Assembly (NCBI GenBank): GCA_015852425.1
Contig: JAAAIG010000039.1
Location: forward strand, 1-40,386
Reading direction: 5' to 3'
Length of the DNA: 40,386 bases
Origin: Gryganskiella cystojenkinii
Lineage: Eukaryota; Mortierellomycota; Mortierellomycetes; Mortierellales; Mortierellaceae
Numbering within the stretch: the stretch's first letter is position 1; every line of letters begins with the position of its first letter. The notes under the pieces were generated by a model. The model did no database searches and was not told where the DNA came from. It saw nothing but the letters and a program-made list of their open reading frames with translations. Shown here piece after piece: positions 10,209 through 19,404 of this stretch. The position numbers were made by a program, and so were the translations under genes.

Positions 10209-12050
10209 ATGAAGTTCTCTCTGAAGGCCGTTGCCCTCGGTGCCTTGCTTGCCTCGGCCGCCGTCGCCGCCCCCGTTGATGTCGAGAAGCGTGATGCCAA
10301 CTCAGACCGCATCGCCGCCTGCTTTGTCGGGTAAGACATTTGCTTTCTTTTTGCAGCGACTTTTCAGGAACAATTTGCAAAGAAGACAACAATTCTCCTG
10401 CCAGGGATACAAATGGAACATAAGGAGACAATGGACCCTTATTGCCCTTCGCCCTCCCTCCATCCGTCCCTCACCCTAACGAAAATGTTTCTTTCCGGTT
10501 ACGGCGCAATTCGTTCTCGATAGTCTCATCTTCACTGGCTCGTGGCCCGGAAGCTGCCAGGCTGCCGTTGCTGTAAGTCTCGCTTATTACTCTATTTCTT
10601 GTATCATGTATTATTGTTATACTTAACAAAATGGAGTAACCATAACTCATGGTCCTGCTTTCTCTCTCTTTTTCTCGCCACATTCTTGCAGGTTAACCTC
10701 GGGTTAATCCGCTCGATCAGCATCAACCAGATGTCCATGGACTTCACGCCCTCGAACCCCTGGGCTCCGTTGACCTCATCCAATAGTGTCGTCGCGACCA
10801 TGTTATCCATCCCTGGTATTACCCTTCCCATCGACTCTGTTCAGCAACATATCATCCTTGTCGACAACGGTGTCCAGCTGGGTAACATTGATACCCCTTG
10901 GTCTGCCGCGAGTGTCAACGGTGGTACCTTGACCACCTCCTTCTCCTCCTCCACCCTGAACGTTTTCCCGACCGCACACACGGCCTTCTCCAACTTTGTC
11001 TCTGCGCTCTCGACTTCAACCTCTCACCCGGTCACGCTCCAAGGTGCCGTCGATGTCAAGTTGAATCTCGGCTTCTTTGGTCACTTGACCATCCCCGGTA
11101 TCGGCTTCCAAGCCGCGACCAACTTCCAGGGTCTGAACAACCTCGCCGGTATGAGTTATATCTTCCAGGTTAACTCGGATTTCATGTCGGACCCAGGTGC
11201 GATCATCCTCGAGTCGATTATCAAGATTCACAACCCAACCAACTTGTCCCTGAAGTTGGGTAACGTCAACTTTGCCACCGCTGCCACCGGTGCCAACTCT
11301 GGACCCGTCGGAAACTCGACTATCACTGGTTTGACATTGGTCCCTGGTGATAACTTGGTCGCCTCCACCACCGTCTTGGATCAGTCCCTCCCCGCTGGCT
11401 CTGCTTTCCTCGGAAACCTCTTTGGAGGCCAGGATCAGACCCTCGTCTTGACTGGTTATGACAAGACCTCGTCCAACGTCGCTTTGAACGCTGGTTTGGC
11501 TGCCTTGAAATCCGACTTGTTCATCCCTGGTGGTCTTGCCGGTTTGACCGTCTCTCAGCCCCCATACTTGAACTGGTCCTTGAAGACAACCCCAACGACC
11601 AACACGGATTTGATCTTCAAGGCCACGGCTACCTTCCAAACTCCTTACTACGGATTCCCCTTGAAGATGATCTCGCCCGGTCCCGGCTTCTCCAACGCTC
11701 AGGTCATTGGTGTCTCATTCCAGGCCGATGGTGCGGCTTTGTTCAACTTCTTGGATGATTTAACTTATACGGTCCAGGGCAGCGGTCAGGCCACCGTGAC
11801 CTTCTCTGTCCAGATGTCCGCCTCGCCCTTGACCGCGGACCGAAAGCCTCTCTGGGTTGATATCGTCAACTTTGGCGCGGCCCATGGTTATGTTCCCGTC
11901 AACTTCAATTTGGTCGCCTCTATGATTTTTAACAACAATGGACAGGTCCAGGACTTTGATCTCTCCAACTTGTCCATGGGTATCCCCCCTACCAACATTG
12001 CTGTTGGCGCCGACTTTGCATCCGTCCTCAATGCCTTTCCCTCAGCCTAA
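10209..12050 (+). CDS. Secreted DUF3712-like protein of unknown function
   Basis: Three exons, 10209-10330, 10524-10572 and 10692-12050, join in phase and give 509 residues. The N-terminus is a signal peptide (MKFSLKAVALGALLASAAVAAP) followed by VEKR, a Kex2-type dibasic processing site at about residues 26-28. The mature part is rich in Asn, Thr, Ser, Leu and Gly and looks beta-rich. About residues 232-290 hold the pattern seen in DUF3712 proteins: KIHNPTNLSLKLGNVNFA, then GNSTITGLTLVPGDN. No transmembrane segment or C-terminal anchor signal follows, so export is likely. C- and TTG-biased codon choice, CCAAT and TATA boxes and a pyrimidine leader all point to strong expression. Members of the family occur in fungal secreted or membrane proteins without a known activity. 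The domain name is from memory of the motif and was not searched. Confidence 0.8.
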
Positions 12051-12428
12051 AGAATTCTATTGCAGATAGAAAAACGATGTTCTTTAGTCGATTTGTCCTG
12101 GTTGATAAGTCTCTGGAGCTTACATTTTCTTTATATACCCGATTTTCTTATACCTCGCCTCCTCTCCCCATTCCTCATCACACATCCTGCCATTCCTCCG
12201 CCGTCTACAATTGCCCTAGATGGAATAAAAAGAGTTTATTATCATGGCCATTCGTTCGATCGACCTTGTCATTTTTTGCGCCACAGTAGACTGACGAGAG
12301 ATACAGACGCATAAGAGAGGAGTAGCCAGTGTACCAGGGGTCCTTTTTGGAGTTGGTAAAAAGATTCGTCTGGAATGATTAAATTATATGTATTAGATGG
12401 GCTTTTCACTCTAAAGTACAGGGAGTAT
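12051..12428. other. Convergent 3' region between the DUF3712-like and kelch-BTB genes
   Basis: This is a tail-to-tail spacer of 378 bases. It is C/T-rich to about 12200, then AT-rich. It holds a plus-strand AATAAA at 12224-12229 and a minus-strand one (tttatt) at 12235-12240, so the two transcripts may end close together or overlap. Confidence 0.5.
12224..12229 (+). terminator. AATAAA polyadenylation signal of the DUF3712-like gene
   Basis: The sequence tggAATAAAaag lies 174 bases after the stop codon in AT-rich sequence, the usual arrangement for a 3' processing signal. Confidence 0.5.
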
Positions 12429-15400
12429 TTAGAATCCTGCGCTCTTCATTAGGTCCGCACCACTGACTGTTGGCTTTGGGGGTTTTATCTTGTTAAGGAA
12501 CCCCTTCTCCTTCTTGCCATCCTTCTCCTTTTCTTTGCTCTTCAAGCTACCGCCACCTCCGGAGGACGAGGTCGTCGTCGACTCAGCTACACTGGTAGCG
12601 GTCTGTTGGATCTGTTGTTGCTTGAGAAGATACCGCTGATGTTGCAACCGATGTTGTTCCATCACCATCATTTCCTGGCCCCGGAGATGTTCTTGTTCAA
12701 ACAAAAGCTGCTGTTGTTGAAGGTATTCCTGCTGTTGGGCCATAAAAAGTTGTTGCTGTTGTTGCGGTGATAACGGTAGCTGCTGCAATTGTTGTTGGTA
12801 CTCCTCAAAGCTACCAGCGGTACCGACACCGGCACCAAAGGGATTCTGCTGGAACGAGGGCGAAATCGGTGATGGGTAGGCGGTTGAGTATGCGACCCCG
12901 TTGAGTTGTTGCTGTTGACGCATGTAGCCGTTTGAGCCACCACTGGAAGTGCTAATATAACTCGCCGCATAATTAGGCCCAGAATCATGGCTGTACATAG
13001 ACCGCTGGATGGACTGTTGCTGAATCTGTTGTTCAGTCTCATAATCCTCTGGAATAGTCGCTTGCTGGGGTGGTCGTTGAGCTCCAGTGTACTGCTGGTA
13101 AAGACCATCGACCAAAATCTGGCCGCCGTCGGTGCTCATACTCTGGGTCGATCCGGAACGTTGATGTTGTTGATAGTGTTGCTGCATCTGCTGCTGCTGG
13201 AGCCGTTCTGAGGGATGAGGGGGACGGACGGGTGGCGGTGGTGGAGGCTGCACCGCGGATCGACCACTGTAGGTCCTTGTTAGGTTGCCTGAAAGTCTCC
13301 GCGTCATACTCAAGCCAGGGGTACTGCTCTCAGTCATGGCGGCCAATCCCATGGCCGGGATCGGGGGAAGCTCCTTGCCATCCGCAATACCCTTGGGAAG
13401 CAATGCCGGAGGAAGCGACGATGAGGGTTGCTGCTGCTGTTGCTGCTGCTTGGTTGTCATGGCGAGAGCGACAGCTCTTGCTTGCAGGCCGAGTTCACCC
13501 GCCATCAATGCCACGGTGTGGACTCGAATAGGGTTCTGAGAGACCAACTGATGCAACGCATCCATGGTCAATGCATAGAGACCGTTGAGCTCATATTTTC
13601 TAGCCAGGATCAACAGATAATCCGCGATGCCTGGTGTAATCGGATTAGGTAAAGCACCAGTGTAGAGGTAATGAAGAAAGACTGGTACGATCTCATCTGG
13701 CACGGGCAGTATCAGGATCAAAGGCGTCACATAGGGCGGCGAGAGCAACAAAGTCGAGAATTCGGGCCAACGTGTGGCCAGAACGGTCGAGCAAGCTCCA
13801 AACAGCGCACCAGAGGACGAGGCCACATGCATATCGCACAAATTTGGGTTCATCAGCAAATCCGCTCCAAGGTCTTGACCACACTGAGGTAAGGAGGGGA
13901 TCGGTTTCTCATACAGACCATACGCCTGCAAGTTGATCATCATGAGATGGTCGTGGTGTTGCAACCGGTTTGAATAATCTTTTTCTGCATCCGAATGGTA
14001 GTTGCCAAAGACCAGTAGGGTTCCTGTGGCAGGGTGCAAGAGTGTCCGGTTCCAGGATCCAACCTCCAGGGTTGTATCGGTCGATAACCTTTCCCACTTG
14101 TAATGCGTCAGGTTGAACGCATAAATAGCCAGAGTCGGTTTCTTGCCGGGACTCATCAACGTTCCAGAGATTATCAACTGATTCTGGTAGACATGACCCT
14201 GAGGAAACCGAAGGCCCGGTGGCAGTTCATGTTGACCCATCATGCTTAGAGCTTGCGACTTTTCGACCAAAGAGAACGATGGTGGTGGCGAGGAAAGTGC
14301 TGGGGCTTGTCCGTAGGAGAGAGTTGGATGGGTATAATGTGGAGTGATGACCTTGAGTTCCCGTTGGAGGTGCTGAAAGTTGTAGTTCGAGTAGAGGTAT
14401 ATAGACGGAACCTCTTTCCCGGTCTTGAACGCTGGTGTGAGCTCGCCACTCATTAGCCGTTCCGTTGGTTTTTGTTTCTGTTGACCGCCACCGCCACTGT
14501 TCCTGTTTTCGTTTGAACTTGAGCCGGATTCGGATCCCTCCTTGGCCGAGGAGGTGGAGTGACTGGAGGAAGGGGCAGAGATTTGACCACTGAGTACACT
14601 CGAGATACTGGCCATGGCATCGATCGCACCTGAGTCAGGCCATGCGATGTTCGCGGAGGTCTGAGGCGAGGAAGCACCGGAGGAAGGGAAGGACGGGGAA
14701 GAAGGTTCGTGCAACGTCGAGGATTGTTTGCCTGGTCCCGTGGCAGCGACGGTCCTGTATGTACCGCACTGACCAATATTTTGGATCGAGGAGACCCACT
14801 CCCACGTCTGCAGGTCTAGAACACAGGCATCCTCGACATATCCCTTGAGTGTATCTGTACCACCGATCACGACCAGGTAATGATCTAGAACTGTGGCCAT
14901 ATGGGCCCATCTGGGCTTGGGCGAGTGTTGATTCACAGGCGGGTGTTTTTGTTGCCAACGTTGCGTAATGATATCGTAGACATGCAGGTCGTTGAGGGCT
15001 TCCATGTGTCCCTGCTGCTGCTGCTGTGGCTGATCCGATGATGCATCATCCTTGTCATCATTCGCCGCGTCTTTCTCGCCGCTCTGTCCTTGTTCTGTTG
15101 AGCCCTCTCCGAGGACCCTGCCCATGCCTCCAAAGAGGACTAGTGAGGTCCCAAAGGCGTTTAGAGTATGAAAGTAGCGCGGTTGAGGTGGGATCGAAAG
15201 CGCGTCCGAGTGCGAACCGGAGTTAGTTTCGACCGGGTCGGTCGTCAAGGAGAGCGAGAGCATCATCGAGGGGTTGATTGAGCTCGACATTATCGCAGTT
15301 GCGGCGGTCGCTAAACTTGAAGGTGGGGTTGTTGTCGCGGATTGAATTGTCTCCCAAGAACCGGTTTCGACGTCAAGAACGTAGTGACAGTTGGTCAGGT

Positions 15401-15701
15401 CACGATTTTCCAGTCGACCACCAAAGCAATGGAGTGTAGAGTCATTGACCAGACAGATGGCCGAGCCCATCAATGGGGGTGGAGGGATGCCGGATGTTGC
15501 ACTAGAGGTAATCGCCAACGACTTTGTTGACAACTGTTGTTGCTTTTGTTGTTGTTGCTGTTGCTGTAACTGTTGTTGTTGTGGGTCCGTCTGTGATTGT
15601 TGTTGCTGTTGAAGTTGTACCGACAGTTGTTGGTATTGTTGGTATTGAAGAGGACCTGTGTCCGCTTGGACGATTCCTTGGGATACAGGGACGGTCATCA
15701 T
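12429..15701 (-). CDS. Kelch-repeat and BTB/POZ domain protein with glutamine-rich ends
   Basis: A single exon of 1090 residues. I chose the paired ATGs at 15701/15698; the frame stays open to 15842, but those 47 extra codons look like translated pyrimidine-rich leader. Order of parts: Gln-rich start (about 15-55); kelch-type blades near 77-115 (LHCFGGRLENRDLTNCHYVLD), 170-240 (LVLFGGMG, LNDLHVYDIITQRW), 247-310 (LVVIGGTDTLKGYVEDACVLDLQTWEW) and 500-560 (LLVFGNYHSD); then a BTB fold at about 605-760 (LCDMHVASSSGALFGACSTVLATRW, IVPVFLHYLYTGALP, LLILARKYELNGLYALTMDALHQLV). The tail is Gln/Pro/Ser-rich and ends in a Lys-rich stretch. Kelch before BTB is the layout of fission yeast Ral2 and animal LZTR1, which act on Ras signalling; BTB proteins can also be cullin-3 adaptors. 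Which of these applies here is not decided by the sequence. Confidence 0.82.
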   Translation of the reverse strand: MMTVPVSQGIVQADTGPLQYQQYQQLSVQLQQQQQSQTDPQQQQLQQQQQQQKQQQLSTKSLAITSSATSGIPPPPLMGSAICLVNDSTLHCFGGRLENRDLTNCHYVLDVETGSWETIQSATTTPPSSLATAATAIMSSSINPSMMLSLSLTTDPVETNSGSHSDALSIPPQPRYFHTLNAFGTSLVLFGGMGRVLGEGSTEQGQSGEKDAANDDKDDASSDQPQQQQQGHMEALNDLHVYDIITQRWQQKHPPVNQHSPKPRWAHMATVLDHYLVVIGGTDTLKGYVEDACVLDLQTWEWVSSIQNIGQCGTYRTVAATGPGKQSSTLHEPSSPSFPSSGASSPQTSANIAWPDSGAIDAMASISSVLSGQISAPSSSHSTSSAKEGSESGSSSNENRNSGGGGQQKQKPTERLMSGELTPAFKTGKEVPSIYLYSNYNFQHLQRELKVITPHYTHPTLSYGQAPALSSPPPSFSLVEKSQALSMMGQHELPPGLRFPQGHVYQNQLIISGTLMSPGKKPTLAIYAFNLTHYKWERLSTDTTLEVGSWNRTLLHPATGTLLVFGNYHSDAEKDYSNRLQHHDHLMMINLQAYGLYEKPIPSLPQCGQDLGADLLMNPNLCDMHVASSSGALFGACSTVLATRWPEFSTLLLSPPYVTPLILILPVPDEIVPVFLHYLYTGALPNPITPGIADYLLILARKYELNGLYALTMDALHQLVSQNPIRVHTVALMAGELGLQARAVALAMTTKQQQQQQQPSSSLPPALLPKGIADGKELPPIPAMGLAAMTESSTPGLSMTRRLSGNLTRTYSGRSAVQPPPPPPVRPPHPSERLQQQQMQQHYQQHQRSGSTQSMSTDGGQILVDGLYQQYTGAQRPPQQATIPEDYETEQQIQQQSIQRSMYSHDSGPNYAASYISTSSGGSNGYMRQQQQLNGVAYSTAYPSPISPSFQQNPFGAGVGTAGSFEEYQQQLQQLPLSPQQQQQLFMAQQQEYLQQQQLLFEQEHLRGQEMMVMEQHRLQHQRYLLKQQQIQQTATSVAESTTTSSSGGGGSLKSKEKEKDGKKEKGFLNKIKPPKPTVSGADLMKSAGF
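15535..15655 (-). repeat. CAA/CAG glutamine-coding repeat, N-terminus of the kelch-BTB protein
   Basis: On this strand the sequence reads as TTG/CTG units. On the coding strand it gives interrupted Gln runs of up to seven residues. Further Gln runs lie at 13424-13450, 12690-12800 and 13010-13220 in the same gene. Confidence 0.85.
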
Positions 15702-18254
15702 GGATGGATAGATAAGAGAGAGGATTTCTGGGGCTGGGCTGTTTGCTGTGCAGGTTGGATCAAGTGAGGGCAAAGCAAAGCAAAGAGAGCAGAGCGAAAA
15801 AAGAAGAGAGGAATGGGGTTTGTGGAGAACAGACAATGTCAATATTTTTTGGCAGCCTGGAAGATATCGTCAGAAGCCATTTTTTCCCTCACTTACGGTA
15901 CCTGAAATTGCTTTTTGCTAAATTGGACAGTTCAAAGAAGCGGGAGTAGGCAGAGTGGTAAGGTGATCTATTTACAAGGAGTGCTGGGAGGGTTCAAAGA
16001 CTGAAGGAGTGGAGATGAAGAAGAGAGTAAGGATTGGAGAGTGAAAACAGCGATTAGTGGAGAGAGGAAGAAAGAAGTAAAAGAAGAAAAAAAGAGAGAA
16101 AAACAGACAGAAACTTTCTTTTCTGCTTTGTGCCCATATCTCCCTTCTTTGTGTCCGTTGTCTGTGCCCATGTTTGTGTCCTGTGGGGGGAGAGAAAAAA
16201 CAAGAAAGGAGTAGAGGCGAGACTTTCTCTCTCACCCCACCAACCAAACCACAACTTTGTTTGTCTGCCCTCCTGTTTGCACGCGCCCATTCATTTTTGT
16301 TTCCCTCTCTCTGCACTCCCAACGTCGGTTGCAAAAAATAGGACGCGTGCGCCTCGATCCTCTCCTCCCCTCGCCTCAATGCTCTTGGTCTTTTCATTGT
16401 CGTCCATCGGGGGTTCACACACTCACACCAGCTTCCTTACTGCTGTGGAGGAGAAAATACCGGACATCTTTCGAGCTTCCACCCACCCGTCCTTCGAACA
16501 CTTCTCCACTGCTCACTGTCTCTCGAGAATCATCTGTCCGAACTCTCTGCAAAGTATAACTGGTCGCCATGAACTTTGTTTTATATTTTTTCTTCACGGT
16601 GGTAACAGCCCAGGAGGGTTGTTTCCTTTCTCCGTTGCCTGCCTTCAACTCTCGGTCTGATCGACTTTCTCCTTCGATTCATCTCCACAGAAAGAGTAAA
16701 AGCAAGCTCTCAACTGTCAACTTTCTTTACTCTTTCCTCTTGTCGGAGTCACGTCGGGCAACACCGTGTTATCATGAAGGAGGGTGGAGGGCGTAAGGTG
16801 CCTTTTTTTCTCGTTTGAGCTTCGAGTTGTTTGTCATTCCTCTCTCACTCCTACTCTCTCTCTCTGTCTTTCAATATTCCAACGAAAAACAACACTATCA
16901 AATTCGTTAACGAGAGAGTGTTGCAAAAAACATGAGATAAAATGAAAAAAACACACACTTCGATCAACAGCCATGATGGACAAGCTCGATCTCGTGCCAA
17001 TACCTCGCCCTTGTCTCTTTTTGCTGCTCCGCACAGGAGGAGTTCTTGCTCCCGGAACTTATTGTGGCCCCTCCGTTCTACAAAACAACATTTATTTTAC
17101 AAGAAGGAAAACACTCACAAGCCAACACAACATCATAAAAAATAACGACCCAGTCGCCCTTTTACAAAGCACATGCCATCTCATGTCCGCTGCGTGTGGA
17201 AGAAAGAAAGCAAAGTCCGATGTGGCAGTGGTCAAGAGGTAAAAGGCAAGCAAGAAACAAAGGAAGACTCAACAAATGACAAAGAAAAAAACAATTGTGA
17301 GAGCCGCCTTGGCCCAGACTGCCAGAGCGGTTCAGTACATATATTTTGTTTTTTTTGGCTTGTGGTGTTGGACAGAGAATAAATAAAAAAAAACAAAAGG
17401 CCAAGATTGAAGATGGACCAACGAAAGTGCCTGTGAAAACGAGATGCGTAAGAGAAAAGGCCAACCATGTGCTTTCCTTTACACGTTCGACTTCATGGAT
17501 CATACAAATAGAGCTGCAAATGCGGTTTAGAGCGCAACGGTTTGTTTTTTGTCGAAGACTCGTGCACCAGGAGCTGACAAAGAACAAAGAACCTCTTTAT
17601 ATTTAGGGCTCCGTGTGCTGTTGTTGTCGTTTCTTGTCGTGTGAAAGCGTGTGGAGAGGGAGTGAAAGAACTAGACCAAACTGATTAAATCTTGATTATT
17701 GGAAAAGTGTCTTCGGCTCATTTAATTGTCCAACTGCCTCCTCTTCCACCAACGGTAAAAAAGCGGTCGATCGTGATGTGGAAAATTAGGGGAAGGGGTC
17801 GGTCAGACTAGAGAAAACTTCGTGTGATCGATCGGGACCTTTTTTGCATTTGAAATCGAATAACATTTGGCCAACATCATCAAAGATAGTTTCCACCAAA
17901 GACGCGCAATCAAAAAAAAATGGCCTGCACAGTTCTTCACGACAAAGGAAACGGTCGAAGGGGTCGAAGGTCGTGCTAGGCCGGTCTACAAGATCAAACC
18001 GCCCGCTCGGTTTTTGACATAGAACGGGTTCATTGCCATGCCCACGCGACTGTTTTTTCCATATCAACATTACTTGGAGCAGCTTGCCATTTTATCCACT
18101 GAGATCGGGCCTGCTGGTACAGCAGTTTTTTTCTCCAACTCTTGAGGTCCTTGTCCAGGGAGTATCCACTGCTGGGTCAGGCTGACCAAAAGCAATTATT
18201 TTGGGCTGCCAGGTAAAGGTGGCGTCTGATAGTCCTAAACCTTTACCGGTATCG
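15702..18254. other. Upstream region of the kelch-BTB gene and gene-poor spacer
   Basis: Bases up to about 16130 are purine-rich here (pyrimidine-rich in the sense of the kelch-BTB leader). From 16130 to 17600 there are short T-rich and A-rich tracts and several overlapping open frames with biased composition and no recognisable domain. A minus-strand frame at 17786-18070 is less repetitive but likewise unrecognised. I see no RNA gene. Confidence 0.45.
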
Positions 18255-18491
18255 TTAATTCTTCAAGGGGTTCCTTTGGCATCTCTGGGATGCAGCCAGT
18301 AAGCGATTGAGTCCATCTCCCCAGGGCCTGGAACTATGACCGAGCTGGTGGCTCGCCATAAGGCGTTTTAAAAACTTCTTGTCGTCCAGACAGGGAACGC
18401 GGGGACGACACTTGCGACAGAAACGAGCGTGATCAGGAGAATCAATGAAGAGGTTTCCAGAACCAAATTTCATAGTAGTTTGAACTGACAT
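18255..18491 (-). CDS. Small Cys-containing hypothetical frame, possibly a gene remnant
   Basis: This is a 78-residue frame with balanced composition, unlike the low-complexity frames around it. It contains FCRKCRPRVPC (C-x2-C-x5-C) followed by DDKKFLKRLMASHQLG and a basic end. I do not recognise a family. It could be one exon of a small gene, a fragment of a decayed element, or chance. It lies 430 bases from an assembly gap, so a partner exon may be missing. There is no obvious start context or promoter. Confidence 0.22.
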   Translation of the reverse strand: MSVQTTMKFGSGNLFIDSPDHARFCRKCRPRVPCLDDKKFLKRLMASHQLGHSSRPWGDGLNRLLAASQRCQRNPLKN

Positions 18492-18919
18492 GTTTTCTGT
18501 GGGGTATTTGAGATTGGGAAGAGGCAGATGCTGTTCGAGCTGAATGACTTGAGGGATGTTTGAGTCGTGCGCTCGTTAAATAGAACAAAGGAAATGATCG
18601 CAACGCTCGGAATTTACATAAAAAGTCAGCCTGGTTATCAAGAGGAAAGTCAAAGGGGTTTGTACCGGAAGTGGCAAGGTGAGAAAAAGGTTAGACTGAG
18701 AAAGGAAGCACCAGGGACAATAACATCGAGGCGCTATGCTTTATCACATTTAAAATATCCTGCAGCCAGGCCGTCAATGAGCATCAAAATGATCGGTGGC
18801 AGACGTGTTGAGGTGTCCGAGTTTACTGGTAGCGTCGTTATGAGAATGAGACCATCGCGAGCTGGGTTGCCACCAATTAATTTTCATCTCTTATTGTAGT
18901 TTTTGCCAGAAAATATAAG
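18492..18919. other. Spacer before the assembly gap
   Basis: A plus-strand frame from 18567 to 18899 (110 residues, Arg/Lys/Ser-rich) is open, but I see no motif in it. Nothing else could be supported. Confidence 0.35.
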
Positions 18920-18929
18920 NNNNNNNNNN
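18920..18929. other. Assembly gap (ten Ns)
   Basis: Exactly ten N bases, flanked by AT-rich sequence and a following A-run. The length is likely a placeholder, so the true distance between the kelch-BTB and transaldolase genes is unknown. Confidence 0.97.
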
Positions 18930-19404
18930 AAAAAAACGCTGTTAAAGAGCACGTCGTCAGCTTCATCGTTTGTTGCATGGTCTTTGTCAGATCGATGTGA
19001 TCTTTTCTCGCTGACAAGAAACTCTCAGCCACACTTTTTTTTTTTTTCAGCAATTTTCTGCTCTACTGTACTCCTCCAAGCCCCATCCCTTTCGAATTGG
19101 AAATCAACGTTTTGTGCTTTCGAGCGGAGTTGAGATCGACGCGCTCGAAAGGAAATGACAGCGTATCAAACCCACCGTGGACAGTCAGAAAGAAATGGAT
19201 AGCTGCTGGCCAACAGATCGATAGTCAATCCCCAGGAAAAAAAAAAGGAAAAAAAAGTGAATCAGATTTCTTTGCCCTTCCCCAACAACGTCACACACGT
19301 TGCTTATCTTTATTTTCCCTTTAAAATAATTCTCACCCTCCTCTGTCTTCATTCTTTCATTCTTCTTCTTCATCACTCCTCCTCACACACATATCCAAAT
19401 CAAC
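18930..19404 (+). promoter_or_regulatory. Upstream region and leader of the transaldolase gene
   Basis: There are no coding signs. It includes a T15 run near 19027, purine-rich A-runs near 19240 and, just before the ATG, a C/T- and CA-rich leader (about 19330-19404) ending in the start context caacATGtcc. This leader type is common in highly expressed fungal genes. A clear TATA box is not seen. Confidence 0.45.

Noticed and set aside
11016..11639. Minus-strand frame of 207 codons
   Set aside because: It is antisense to the DUF3712-like coding exon, and its Gly/Gln/Val-rich composition mirrors that exon's codon bias.
15702..15842. 47-residue upstream extension of the kelch-BTB protein
   Set aside because: The extension (MTLSVLHKPHSSLLFSLCSLC...) could pass for a signal peptide, but it is translated pyrimidine-rich leader, and a cytosolic kelch-BTB protein should not have one. 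The ATG pair at 15701/15698 is preferred.
16130..16660. Plus-strand frame of 176 codons
   Set aside because: It comes from C/T-rich sequence upstream of the kelch-BTB gene; its composition follows the tract and no motif is present.
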